The notes under the pieces are model-generated. The model was given only the letters and a program-made list of their open reading frames with translations, had not been told where the DNA came from and made no database searches. A stretch of DNA of 51,191 bases from an uncultured Spirochaetaceae bacterium. GTDB taxonomy: Bacteria > Spirochaetota > Spirochaetia > Treponematales > Treponemataceae. Made by a program: the position numbers and the translations under genes. Positions 15,991-24,959 of the stretch are shown one piece after another. Position 1 is the first letter of the stretch, and each line of letters starts with the position of its first letter. Location of the stretch: the NCBI GenBank assembly GCA_902802305.1, contig CADCLG010000011.1, forward strand, positions 1 to 51,191, written 5' to 3'.

Positions 15991-18888
15991 GTGTTTTTAA
16001 AAAGTCTTGATGTTTTTGGCTTTAAATCCTTTGCAGACCGTACTCATATTGATTTTGCCGAAGGAATTACCGCACTTTTAGGACCAAACGGCTGCGGAAA
16101 AAGTAATGTTGTAGATGCAATTAAATGGGTTTTAGCAGAAAACCGTTCAAAAAATCTTCGTGCAGAAAAAATGGAAGATGTCATTTTTAACGGTACAGAA
16201 AGACGACCAGCCTTGAATACTGCCGAAGTAACATTAACTTTAAGCAATGACAATGGACTTCTTCCTCTTGATGAATCTGAAATTGCAATAACCCGTCGAA
16301 TCTACCGTTCAGGTGATCAGGAATATTTTATTAATAAACGTCAGGCTGGTCCTACAGAAATTAGACGTCTTTTTATGGATACTGGTGTTGGTAAAGCCGC
16401 TTATTCTGTAATGGAACAGGGAAAAATCGACCAGATTCTTTCAAGCAAACCGGAAGACAGACGTTATCTTTTTGAAGAAGCCGCTGGAATCAGCCGAAGT
16501 AAAGCAGAATGTGCCGAAGCAGAAAGAGAACTTGAACGCACACGCATAAACATGCAGCAGATTGAAGTTGCTCTAAACGAAATCAAGCGTCAGTATGATT
16601 CATTAAAAATTCAGTCTGAAAAAACAACAAAATGGCGAAAAATAAAGGAAGAAATCTACGGCTACGAGCTTGACATAACTCTTTTAAGGCTTAAAAACTT
16701 TGTTCAGGACAAAAGCCGTCACGAAGAAGAATTAAAAAATGTTCTTCAAAAACGTGACAAAGTTCGTAAAGAAATTGAAGACATCAACAATACAATTTCT
16801 GAAAATATGGATAAAGCAAAGGCCCTTAACGAAGAACTTTATGCAAAACAGTCAGAATTAATCGGAATTGGACAGGAAAAAAACGGTAAGCTTGAACTTA
16901 TAAAACAGTTTAATCTGCGTTCTTCAGAAATTAAAGAAAAATTAAACAGCCTTGAAGTTAGAAAAAATGCAATTCAAGAGAGAATTGATAATATTCAGGA
17001 AGAAATTGACGAGCAGAAAGCTGTTCTCTACGAAAAAACAAAGCAGCTTAAAGATATAAAAAACAATATTGAAGCTTTCAGTAAAAATATAGACTCCTCA
17101 AGCTTAAAAATTACTGAAAATGACCGAAAAGCCGATTCCTTAAGGGATTACAGACAGGAACTTGAAGGCCAGCGTCAGAAATTACAGGAAGAGCTTGCGG
17201 CCATAACAGAAGATATTGTTTCTGAATTAGATGAAAAGCTTAAAAATGCAGGCTTCAGCGAAAATGCAATAAAAACAACAAAAGAAGCACTGGACACAAA
17301 CCTCAATAAATTAAAAATTTATGTTGAGGGGCGTAAAAATATTTTCTCAGATTCATTAAATCAAAATCTTTCAGAGCAGAATCTGCGAAAAAATTTTGAA
17401 GAAGCTGTACAAGCCCTTGAAGAAATTCAAAATCATATTACAAATGTTGAAAGCTCTCTTAATGATTATCTTCAGGCCTCTCCTTCATTTATTACAGAAT
17501 TCCTTTCGCCAGAAGGAATCATGACAAAAAAACGTAACATTGACCAGAAAATTTCAGAAAATCTTTTGAGTGTTGAAAAGACAAATCAGGAAATTCAAGA
17601 ATTAAATTCTGAAAATGCCGGTTTAATTAAAAAGATTGACGAATATAAAAATACACTTAACAAGCTTGAAAAAAATGAAATTCAGATGAATGAACAGATT
17701 TCTTCTGCTCAGAATCAAATTTCATTACAAAACAGAACCCTCACATCAGAACAGAACAGTCTTAAAGATGTTGATGATGAAATTTATGCAGAAAATAAAC
17801 ATGCGGAAGATGTAAACGAGCAGATTAAAGTTGTTCAGGACGAGCTTGCAGAAATTGAATACAGGGGTACAAAATTAGCCCAGGAGCTGGCTAAAATTGA
17901 TGAAGAAATCGAAAAATGCAATAAGAGTGTTTCCGGTAAAAATGATACCCTTTTGAAAAAACAGGAAGAACAGAATAAATATCAGGAACAGTATGAACGC
18001 CTTACTCTTTCTGTAAATTCATCTGAAAATGACATTCGTAATATAAAGCAGAATTTCCAGGACCAGTATTCCCGTGATTTAATGGAATTTGAAGAGAGAA
18101 TGTACAAAATTACAAGGCCGGCAGCTGAAATTCGTGAAGATTTGTCAGAAGCAAAAAAGACCTTTGCATCTCTTGGTACAGTAAACTTAATGGCAGTTGA
18201 AGAATTTGCTGAAGTAAAAGAACGCTACGAACGCCAGAAAACAAATTTTGAAGACACCCAGAAGAGTCTTGAAAATCTTGTCCGCGTTTCTGAAGAAATT
18301 AAATCAAAATCTGCTGAAATGTTCCTGGATACTTACAATAAAATTAAAAAGAATTTCCATAACATGTTCCGCCGTCTTTTCAATGGTGGACGTGCAGAAT
18401 TAAAGCTGGCAGATCCTGCAAATATTCTGACATCTGGAATTGATATTTACGCCCAGCCGCCTGGAAAAAAACTTGAAAACATCGCCCTTCTTTCTGGTGG
18501 TGAAAAAACCATGACCGCTGTAGCCCTTCTCTTTGCAACTTATCAGGTTCGCCCTTCTCCATTCTGTCTTTTGGATGAGATTGACGCTGCCCTTGACGAT
18601 AAAAACGTTTCAAGCTTTGTAACAACTCTGGAAAGCTTTGCAAATGTAAGCCAGTATATTGTTATTACCCATAACAAAAAAACAGTAATGGGTGCAAGTA
18701 CTATGCTTGGAATTACAATGGAAGAATCTGGTGTAAGTAAAGTAATTGCCCTGCGCCTTGATCAGGATATAAAACGTGGTGCAGAAATTGACCGTTCTCA
18801 ATTAGATTTCAAGGAAGAAGAGGTTGAAGAGGAAGAAGGAATTGTAATTCCACCACGTCCTCCAAGAAGAACAAAAGAAGAACAGTAA
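15991..18888 (+). CDS. smc: Chromosome partition protein SMC, short and without a recognisable hinge
   Basis: A 965-aa SMC ATPase. The N-terminal head has Walker A GPNGCGKS at residues 31-38, the FKSFAD start, QG-x-ID (EQGKIDQIL) and EEAAGISR. The C-terminal head has the signature LLSGGEKTMTA near 831, Walker B FCLLDEIDA near 857, and the D-loop. Typical bacterial SMCs are about 1,150-1,190 aa with a 130-150-aa glycine-containing hinge between two long coiled coils. Here the coils are shorter, and the expected midpoint (about residues 410-515) has only a helical, glycine-poor segment (SELDEKLKNAGFSENAIKTT, ITEFLSPEGI). The start is GTG at 15991, 5 nt after AGAGGA. ScpA/ScpB are not in the window. 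The two following genes begin 10 nt downstream and may be co-transcribed. Confidence 0.92.
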   Translation: MFLKSLDVFGFKSFADRTHIDFAEGITALLGPNGCGKSNVVDAIKWVLAENRSKNLRAEKMEDVIFNGTERRPALNTAEVTLTLSNDNGLLPLDESEIAITRRIYRSGDQEYFINKRQAGPTEIRRLFMDTGVGKAAYSVMEQGKIDQILSSKPEDRRYLFEEAAGISRSKAECAEAERELERTRINMQQIEVALNEIKRQYDSLKIQSEKTTKWRKIKEEIYGYELDITLLRLKNFVQDKSRHEEELKNVLQKRDKVRKEIEDINNTISENMDKAKALNEELYAKQSELIGIGQEKNGKLELIKQFNLRSSEIKEKLNSLEVRKNAIQERIDNIQEEIDEQKAVLYEKTKQLKDIKNNIEAFSKNIDSSSLKITENDRKADSLRDYRQELEGQRQKLQEELAAITEDIVSELDEKLKNAGFSENAIKTTKEALDTNLNKLKIYVEGRKNIFSDSLNQNLSEQNLRKNFEEAVQALEEIQNHITNVESSLNDYLQASPSFITEFLSPEGIMTKKRNIDQKISENLLSVEKTNQEIQELNSENAGLIKKIDEYKNTLNKLEKNEIQMNEQISSAQNQISLQNRTLTSEQNSLKDVDDEIYAENKHAEDVNEQIKVVQDELAEIEYRGTKLAQELAKIDEEIEKCNKSVSGKNDTLLKKQEEQNKYQEQYERLTLSVNSSENDIRNIKQNFQDQYSRDLMEFEERMYKITRPAAEIREDLSEAKKTFASLGTVNLMAVEEFAEVKERYERQKTNFEDTQKSLENLVRVSEEIKSKSAEMFLDTYNKIKKNFHNMFRRLFNGGRAELKLADPANILTSGIDIYAQPPGKKLENIALLSGGEKTMTAVALLFATYQVRPSPFCLLDEIDAALDDKNVSSFVTTLESFANVSQYIVITHNKKTVMGASTMLGITMEESGVSKVIALRLDQDIKRGAEIDRSQLDFKEEEVEEEEGIVIPPRPPRRTKEEQ

Positions 18889-18898
18889 AGAGATGTAA

Positions 18899-19300
18899 AT
18901 GGATATTAAAAGCGTTTTTTCAAATGTAAAACAAAAAATAATTTCTCTTTTTGAAAAAATTGTTTCTTATTACCGAAATAATCGAAAACAAGCAGTAATA
19001 ATCTCAGTTTTAATCTGTATGATTATACTGCTGCTTATAATCCTATGCGCATCTTTATCCAGTTCCGGCAAAAAATCAAAAAACAAGTCCAGTGAAGCAG
19101 CAATAATTCTCAGCGAAAAGCCCTTAATTCCTTCCAGTCCGGAAATACAGGAAAGCTACAGCCTTTCAAGAAAAACAAAAGACAAGTGGACAACAGAAGA
19201 AGCAGATGAATGGTTCACAGTTCCAGGTCAAAAAGATATTGATTCACTATCAAAAATGAATGAAAACTTAGTTTCTGATATTATAGAGGCTGCTCCATGA
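18899..19300 (+). CDS. Single-pass membrane protein of unknown function
   Basis: A 133-aa protein. Residues 1-32 are basic and probably cytoplasmic, and residues about 33-53 form one strong transmembrane helix (QAVIISVLICMIILLLIILC). The remaining 80 residues are polar, start with a lysine-rich stretch, and would face the periplasm if the positive-inside rule holds. No catalytic motif is seen. It starts 10 nt after smc with a purine-rich AAAGAGATG site and overlaps the next lipoprotein gene by 4 nt (ATGA), so the pair is likely translated together and the two products may meet at the inner membrane. Confidence 0.65.
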   Translation: MDIKSVFSNVKQKIISLFEKIVSYYRNNRKQAVIISVLICMIILLLIILCASLSSSGKKSKNKSSEAAIILSEKPLIPSSPEIQESYSLSRKTKDKWTTEEADEWFTVPGQKDIDSLSKMNENLVSDIIEAAP

Positions 19301-20847
19301 AAAAAAAGTTTATTGTATTTTTAATTGGCATATCTTTTTTAATTTTCTCTTGTGCTTCAACTGCGACAGAATCAGAGCCAATAGAAACAGATTCTACAGA
19401 GTTTATAGAGACAGACAATGAAAGGTCATCTGAAAATCAGGACGAATACAATAATATTGAAAGCTCAGATAATGAAGCCGATGCAGAAAATGAAGAGGAA
19501 GAAGAAGAAACTGAATATGAAGTTCCCGAGGATTTTGTCGAACCAGATGTTCAAGATTTAGAATTACCTTTGGAAACAGAAGAAGCTGAAATCATTGATT
19601 CAGAAAATACCGAAAGTGTTATTGAAGAGCCGATTTCGTCAGATGAAATTGAACTTTCACCTCTTCAAAAAGATTATCCCTATCTGGAAGAGGATGATTT
19701 AATTAATAATCTGGAAGAAGAAAATATTCCTGAATTGCCGGACGAAAATGCTCTTGAATCAGATGAAAACAATTCTGAAGATACAGATGCAAACGATTTA
19801 GCTGAAGAGCTCGCAGACAATCTTACAGATGAACTAGAAAATGAGTCAGAAGAAAAATCAGATTATGATTCAGACACAGAAAATGAAACAGAAGATGATT
19901 CATACGAACAGGAAATAGAAAATCCAGAAGGTCAGACTGAAGAACTCATAATAATGCCTTCCAGAAGCGTAACCTTAAAGCGTGGAGAAAATCTTGAGGT
20001 TGTATACCCTGGCTCCGGCTGGATTTATATGGGTTCACTTTCTGAATACAACAATCTTGCAAGCCGCGGAAGAAAGCTTGGAGCAACTGATACTAAATAT
20101 ACACTTTTAGCTAAAGAAGCCGGCACTCAGATTCATCATTTTTATAAGGTTGATAATCTTACAGGTGAATATATTGACGATTACCTTGAAGTTATCGTTC
20201 TTGATAAAAAAGGCTCATCAAAAACAACTGTTACAGCACCGGAATATCAAGCCTTCATTCCACCAAAAGCAGAAAGGCCAGCAAAAGCAAGTGTGTCTGA
20301 AAAAGACAATTCAACAGAAGCTGTAACTACAATAATTGAAAATACAGACGCTTCAGAAAAATCCGAAACAGAATCTGATTCACCAGTTATTGAACAAACT
20401 ACTGGCAGAACTCTTGTTACAGAAGATTTATCAAACGACGTATCGACAAACTCAATCAGCACGGCTTCAGACGACACTTTTGCTTCTTCTTTGGACGATG
20501 TAATAAGCATTGATGAAGACTATTCAGAATACTCCCAGGAAAATAACCAGCAAAATGCTATAGACACAAACAGTCTTTTAGAAAATGCAATAATTCTGTA
20601 TAATGATAAAAAATATCAGGAAGCGAACCTTCTTCTTTCTGAGTTTTTTGAATATTCAACAGACAGAATTGATGAAGGACTTTTCCTGCAGGGGCAGATT
20701 TACGAAGCTGAATCCCCTGTAAAAGACATCAAAAAGTCAATTGAAAATTATGAAGCACTAATTAAAAATTATCCATCCAGCGAATACTGGAATGATGCTA
20801 ACAAAAGAATAAAATACTTGCGAAGGTTTTATTACCTCTCAAATTAA
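19297..20847 (+). CDS. Very acidic lipoprotein with C-terminal TPR-like repeats
   Basis: A 516-aa protein. The signal peptide (KKKFIVFLIGISFLIFSC) ends in a lipobox IFSC with the lipidated Cys at residue 19. Residues about 20-210 are an extremely Glu/Asp-rich, probably disordered linker. Residues about 215-310 form a beta-rich module (SVTLKRGENLEVVYPGSGWI, IHHFYKVDNLTGEYIDDYLE) that may bind peptidoglycan or a partner. Residues about 430-516 look like two tetratricopeptide-like helical pairs (AIILYNDKKYQEANLLLSEF, SIENYEALIKNYPSSEYWND), as in YbgF/BamD-type envelope scaffolds. It is coupled by ATGA to the upstream membrane protein and precedes serS by 30 nt. A periplasm-spanning envelope role is an inference. 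Confidence 0.7.
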   Translation: MKKKFIVFLIGISFLIFSCASTATESEPIETDSTEFIETDNERSSENQDEYNNIESSDNEADAENEEEEEETEYEVPEDFVEPDVQDLELPLETEEAEIIDSENTESVIEEPISSDEIELSPLQKDYPYLEEDDLINNLEEENIPELPDENALESDENNSEDTDANDLAEELADNLTDELENESEEKSDYDSDTENETEDDSYEQEIENPEGQTEELIIMPSRSVTLKRGENLEVVYPGSGWIYMGSLSEYNNLASRGRKLGATDTKYTLLAKEAGTQIHHFYKVDNLTGEYIDDYLEVIVLDKKGSSKTTVTAPEYQAFIPPKAERPAKASVSEKDNSTEAVTTIIENTDASEKSETESDSPVIEQTTGRTLVTEDLSNDVSTNSISTASDDTFASSLDDVISIDEDYSEYSQENNQQNAIDTNSLLENAIILYNDKKYQEANLLLSEFFEYSTDRIDEGLFLQGQIYEAESPVKDIKKSIENYEALIKNYPSSEYWNDANKRIKYLRRFYYLSN

Positions 20848-20877
20848 ATAAATAATTTAAAGGCATGGGGGCCTAGA

Positions 20878-22155
20878 ATGTTAGATTACAAATATATTAA
20901 AGACAATCTTGAAGCTGTAAAACAGAACATTATCAACAGAAACATGACAGCAGATGCTGATATAGTTGTTGAACTGTATGACAAGCGCACTGAACTTGTA
21001 ACAAAATTACAGGCATTACAGCAGAAACGCAATGAAAATGCAGCTGCAATGAAACAGAAGCTCGACAACGACAAACGTCAGGAATTAATTGCAGCAGGAA
21101 AAGCAATAAAGGAAGAGATTTCCAAAGTTGAAACTGAAACAAAAGAAACCGAAGCAAAGCTTGAAGAAGCTGCAAGAAAAATCCCGAATATGGTTCACCC
21201 GGATGCGCCAATCGGTAAGCTTGATACAGAAAATCTTGAAGTTAAAAAGGTTGGTACACCACGCAAGTTCGACTTTGAGCCAAAAGACCATGTTGAGCTT
21301 GGTGAATCTCTTGATATAATTGATTTTGATCGTGGAACAAAGGTTTCTGGTCCAAAGTTCTATTATCTCAAAAATGAAGCTGTATTCTTAGAGCAGGCTT
21401 TGATTATGTATGCTTTGAACACTCTCCGTAAGCACGACTTTAAACTTTTTATTACACCTGATGTTGCAAAAGAAGATGTTCTTAAAGGAATTGGTTTTAA
21501 TCCTCGCGGAAACGAATCAAACGTTTACTCTATTGAAGAAGAAGGAACCTGTCTTGTAGCAACTGCAGAAATCACTTTAGGCGGTTACCACCAGGATGAG
21601 ATTCTTGATAAGGCAAAGCTTCCTTTACTTTACGGTGGACTTTCACATTGTTTTAGACGAGAAGCAGGAGCAGCAGGCCAGTTCTCAAAAGGTCTTTATC
21701 GTGTTCATCAGTTTGATAAGGTTGAAATGTTCGCCTACTCTACTCCAGAACAGTCAGATGAAATCCATGAAAAATTACGCCTGATAGAAGAGGAAATCTT
21801 TACAGGTCTTGGCCTTCCATTCCATGTTGTAGACACCTGTACCGGCGACCTTGGAGCCCCTGCCTACCGCAAGTGGGACCTTGAAGCCTGGATGCCTGGA
21901 CGCAACGGTGGTGAATATGGTGAGGTTACTTCTACTTCTAACTGTACAGATTATCAGGCTCGCCGCTTGAACATTAAATACAAGGATGATGACGGCAAGA
22001 ACAAATATGTTCATACTTTGAATGGAACTGCAATTGCTGTAGGAAGAGCTATGCTCGCAATTCTTGAAAATTATCAGAATCCAGATGGTTCAGTTACAAT
22101 TCCAGAAGTTCTTGTACCATACTGCGGCTTTGATAAAATCATGCCTAAAAAATAG
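20878..22155 (+). CDS. serS: Seryl-tRNA synthetase
   Basis: A 425-aa class II synthetase that charges tRNA-Ser. Residues 1-105 make the long antiparallel coiled coil that contacts the tRNA variable arm (start MLDYKYIKDNLEAVKQN). The catalytic core contains motif 2 HCFRREAGAAG, the serine-binding TAEITL, and motif 3 near the C-terminus (NGTAIAVGRAMLAILENYQ), with the Ser-specific EVTSTSNCTDYQARR. The length is normal. The leader contains GGCATGGGGGCC before the ATG. A 13-bp hairpin follows the stop. Confidence 0.97.
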   Translation: MLDYKYIKDNLEAVKQNIINRNMTADADIVVELYDKRTELVTKLQALQQKRNENAAAMKQKLDNDKRQELIAAGKAIKEEISKVETETKETEAKLEEAARKIPNMVHPDAPIGKLDTENLEVKKVGTPRKFDFEPKDHVELGESLDIIDFDRGTKVSGPKFYYLKNEAVFLEQALIMYALNTLRKHDFKLFITPDVAKEDVLKGIGFNPRGNESNVYSIEEEGTCLVATAEITLGGYHQDEILDKAKLPLLYGGLSHCFRREAGAAGQFSKGLYRVHQFDKVEMFAYSTPEQSDEIHEKLRLIEEEIFTGLGLPFHVVDTCTGDLGAPAYRKWDLEAWMPGRNGGEYGEVTSTSNCTDYQARRLNIKYKDDDGKNKYVHTLNGTAIAVGRAMLAILENYQNPDGSVTIPEVLVPYCGFDKIMPKK

Positions 22156-22191
22156 CAGTCATTATCGGAACAAACCCGATAATGACTGTTT
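22156..22191 (+). terminator. Strong hairpin after serS, weak T tract
   Basis: A perfect 13-bp stem, CAGTCATTATCGG (22156-22168) / CCGATAATGACTG (22176-22188), with loop AACAAAC is followed only by TTTA. The hairpin begins at the serS stop and ends 15 nt before the next ATG, so it may act as a weak terminator or an mRNA-stabilising end. Confidence 0.6.
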
Positions 22192-22203
22192 AGGATTTAT
22201 ATT

Positions 22204-23334
22204 ATGGAAGAAAAGGATTATTCAAAAGCGATTTTTTACATATTATTTTTTCTTGCAATAATTGCGCTTGGAACTTTATGTAAGCTCCTTTCTTCCGTAA
22301 TTTTACCGGTTGTAGTTGCGGTTTTAATGACCTTCTCTTTTATGCCGGTAATCCTTAAATTAAACAGAAAACTAAAGATTCCCTGGATTCTTCTGGTTAT
22401 TATAATTGATATAATTCTTTTATTTACAATTTTCGCCTTATCTTCTCTACTTGTATCAAGTCTATCTACAATTATTGCAGAATATCCAAAATATGAATCA
22501 AGATTTATGTCAATTTACAAATTAACGGCTGCTACCTTTAATTTGCAGTTTGATGACGGGAAAAGCTTTATTGACAACCTCTGGAGCGTTCTTCAGGTAA
22601 GAGAATATGTACAAAAGCTTGCTGTATTCCTTTCATCTGGTCTCTTTACTTTTGCTAAATATTTTCTTGTAATTATCCTGCTCTTTACCTTTCTTTTGAT
22701 TGAGATTAAATCTACAGGAAAGAAAATCAACAGCGCCTTTCATTCTAAAACAAGAAGCAAGGTTTTCCGTATTATTCAGCAGGTTATTTCTGAAACAGTA
22801 AGATATCTTTCCATAAAGTTTTTTATTTCGCTGGCGACAGGTATTCTTGTATTTATAGGCACTTCAATTGTAGGAATGGACTTCCCTATCGTCTGGGGAT
22901 TTCTTGCCTTTATAATGAACTTTATCCCAACTTTCGGTTCAATCATTTCTACACTGCTTACAACTCTTTTTGCAACCCTGCAATTCTATCCTGCATGGGG
23001 AAAAATAATTTATATTTTTATTCTGCTGCTTTCTATAAATATGATTTTAGGAAACATTCTGGAACCTAGAATTGAAGGTAATCACCTGGGACTTTCTCCT
23101 TTTGTTATTCTTGTAAGTCTTTCTTTATGGGGCTGGCTCTGGGGCTTTGTAGGAATGATTCTTGCAGTACCTATGACTGTAATTATAAAAATTGTATGTG
23201 AAAACTTCTCAATTTTAAATCCAATTGCAGTACTTTTGGGAAACGGAATTGCACGGAAAACGCCTCAATCAAAAACTACAGAAGCAAAGGCTCCTCTGCA
23301 AGAAGAAAGTGCAGAAGAAAAGCTTTCTAAATAA
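22204..23334 (+). CDS. AI-2E family permease (PF01594-type membrane protein)
   Basis: A 376-aa integral membrane protein with about eight transmembrane helices in the pattern of the AI-2E/PerM family: two or three N-terminal helices, a soluble helical region (about 90-140) and the conserved C-terminal half with FPIVWGFLAFIMNFIPTFGS and the ILEPRIEGNHLGLSPF motif near residues 280-300. Members include the autoinducer-2 exporter TqsA, Na+/H+ antiporters and PerM; the substrate cannot be assigned. The last 25 residues are a charged, low-complexity tail. It has an AGGAT ribosome site, sits behind the serS hairpin, and its 3' end overlaps the convergent gene by 8 nt. Confidence 0.88.
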   Translation: MEEKDYSKAIFYILFFLAIIALGTLCKLLSSVILPVVVAVLMTFSFMPVILKLNRKLKIPWILLVIIIDIILLFTIFALSSLLVSSLSTIIAEYPKYESRFMSIYKLTAATFNLQFDDGKSFIDNLWSVLQVREYVQKLAVFLSSGLFTFAKYFLVIILLFTFLLIEIKSTGKKINSAFHSKTRSKVFRIIQQVISETVRYLSIKFFISLATGILVFIGTSIVGMDFPIVWGFLAFIMNFIPTFGSIISTLLTTLFATLQFYPAWGKIIYIFILLLSINMILGNILEPRIEGNHLGLSPFVILVSLSLWGWLWGFVGMILAVPMTVIIKIVCENFSILNPIAVLLGNGIARKTPQSKTTEAKAPLQEESAEEKLSK

Positions 23335-24265
23335 AAAGTCTCTTTGTTGCCTTTTCGTATAAAAAGCGCAGGTCTTCTTCCTGGAGATTTGTATAAAGGC
23401 AATCAAAACATTCTTTAGAAGAATCTTCATTTGTATAAATCTTATTAACTTTTGCTGTGATAAAAATATCTCGTGATAAAATTGGACTGTTTTTAATCAG
23501 AAAAGAAAACTTTATCCCATATTCATCATTTTCAAAAAGCTTTTCGCTGGTCTTTTTTGCACCGAGCACAATTCTTTCATGGTCAACATAAAGAATATAA
23601 AGCGGTGTTTTTCTATCTTCCATAGCCTGCACATTCTGAGCTTCCTGATAAGTAAGAAAATTACAAACTGGAATGAGCTGAAGACCATTACCAATATTTC
23701 TTTCAGTTTTTGCAATTTCTACAAAGGATTCAAGATAATCTTTGGCCTTATGCTGATTTTCCAGAGGAATTGATTTCCAGACAGGGCGGGTAAAAAGTTC
23801 TTCCTTATCCCAGGGAATAGCCTTAAAGTTTAATTCTTTTTTATTTTTAAACTCAAAATAAAGCTGGGCTGAAAAATCATATTCAGGTTCTTCAACAACT
23901 TCTTTAATGCGGCTTATGTTTTTTGGGATAAAAATTGTAAGATTATTTTTTTCCTGAGTAACTTTTGATATAAAGAAAAGTCCTACCCGATTAAAATAAA
24001 ACTCTACCTTTACAGTCTTGTCTAAAAAACCAAGAACGGACTGTGGCGGATTATGAAGATTTATTTTTCCATTTTTATGCACTTTAAGATGATCAGGCTT
24101 TAAAGCAACAGGAAAAATCTGGGAAGGAATTGAATGAACTTTATTTTCCAGCTGAGATTCATCAATAGGAGTAAGAGTTACCGGAACATTTCCGTCCATC
24201 AAATACTGCAAAACTAAATCACGTTCGATTCCGGTTAAATCATAATTCTGATCATTTTTCGGCAT
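23327..24265 (-). CDS. Unknown 312-aa protein, possibly a degenerate PilZ-type protein
   Basis: Not firmly recognised. There is no signal peptide or membrane helix. Residues about 10-110 (NVPVTLTPIDESQL, KTVKVEFYFNRVGLFFISKV) resemble the YcgR/PilZN-type beta domain that precedes PilZ. The C-terminal 100 residues (RIVLGAKKTS, DIFITAKVNKIY, CFDCLYTNLQEEDLRFLYE) resemble the last strands and helix of a PilZ barrel, but the c-di-GMP-binding RxxxR and D/NxSxxG motifs are absent. If PilZ-related, it would not bind c-di-GMP in the usual way. The ribosome site is GGGAAG, and it overlaps the upstream lipoprotein gene by 14 nt, so the two are co-transcribed. Confidence 0.5.
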   Translation of the reverse strand: MPKNDQNYDLTGIERDLVLQYLMDGNVPVTLTPIDESQLENKVHSIPSQIFPVALKPDHLKVHKNGKINLHNPPQSVLGFLDKTVKVEFYFNRVGLFFISKVTQEKNNLTIFIPKNISRIKEVVEEPEYDFSAQLYFEFKNKKELNFKAIPWDKEELFTRPVWKSIPLENQHKAKDYLESFVEIAKTERNIGNGLQLIPVCNFLTYQEAQNVQAMEDRKTPLYILYVDHERIVLGAKKTSEKLFENDEYGIKFSFLIKNSPILSRDIFITAKVNKIYTNEDSSKECFDCLYTNLQEEDLRFLYEKATKRLFI

Positions 24266-24929
24266 AATTAACTTCCCAACCTATAATTTCTATTTGATTT
24301 ATAAGATTTTTACCAAGCACATAAATAATAACGCAGATATCAATACTTCCCTTTTCGCAATACAATCTGACTGGAACCTGACTAATCTGCTGGGTTACAA
24401 AAGGTTCACCAATTAAATATTTTGAAAAGGCATTATTTTTTGGAAAATTGCTGCCAAAGGCCTCTTTATAGGCTGACTCTATATCAGAAATAAAAAATAC
24501 ATAGTTAAACAGGTATTTGGGATTGATTAATTCAGTATCCGCAGAATAAAGGTCTGTGTTAATCACTTCGTAAAGCTTTTCTATTACATAACGGTTACTC
24601 TGGGATAAATTATTAAGATTTAAGGTTGCAAAGTTTTCAATATAAGGATAGACCGGGTCGCAGGTGTTAGTAAAAGCATTCATAACCTCAGGATTAAGCT
24701 TTATACTGGTTACAATATTGTCCATAATGTCAATTCTCTTTTGAAGGCGACCATCTTCAAGAGGTTTTGACCAGTTTATTGAACTTTCCTTTGTTACGAT
24801 TGCAGTCCTTAAAGTATCATCTTCCGAAGACAATAATTTTGCGTTCGGTGTATTTGAACACGAAAGGCTTATAAAGGCAAGGAGAGAGGAAATCAAAATT
24901 ACAATCTTCGAAAAATAATGTTTTAACAC
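24252..24929 (-). CDS. Small lipoprotein of unknown function
   Basis: A 225-aa protein with signal peptide (KIVILISSLLAFISLSC) and lipobox SLSC, lipidated Cys near residue 24, followed by Ser-Asn-rich residues. The mature part is mixed alpha/beta with no recognised domain; it has two more cysteines (NTCDPVYPYI and LYCEKGSIDICVI). The start is a GTG at 24929. No Shine-Dalgarno is close, but TAAAAT lies 7 nt upstream, a further candidate for leaderless transcription. It overlaps the downstream PilZ-like gene by 14 nt. In a treponeme the lipid anchor would place it on the inner or outer membrane facing the periplasm. Confidence 0.65.
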   Translation of the reverse strand: MLKHYFSKIVILISSLLAFISLSCSNTPNAKLLSSEDDTLRTAIVTKESSINWSKPLEDGRLQKRIDIMDNIVTSIKLNPEVMNAFTNTCDPVYPYIENFATLNLNNLSQSNRYVIEKLYEVINTDLYSADTELINPKYLFNYVFFISDIESAYKEAFGSNFPKNNAFSKYLIGEPFVTQQISQVPVRLYCEKGSIDICVIIYVLGKNLINQIEIIGWEVNYAEK

Positions 24930-24959
24930 AGTCTATATTTTAACACAAATATTTATTTT

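Noticed and set aside
20850..20877. AGGC/GCCT fold over the ribosome site of serS as a possible riboswitch or T-box
   Set aside because: The stem is only 4 bp and the leader is too short for a T-box; no specifier or antiterminator features.
20886..22014. Several antisense and out-of-frame open frames inside serS
   Set aside because: They overlap the conserved synthetase coding sequence, lack ribosome sites and have unusual Leu/Phe/Cys-rich composition typical of shadow frames.
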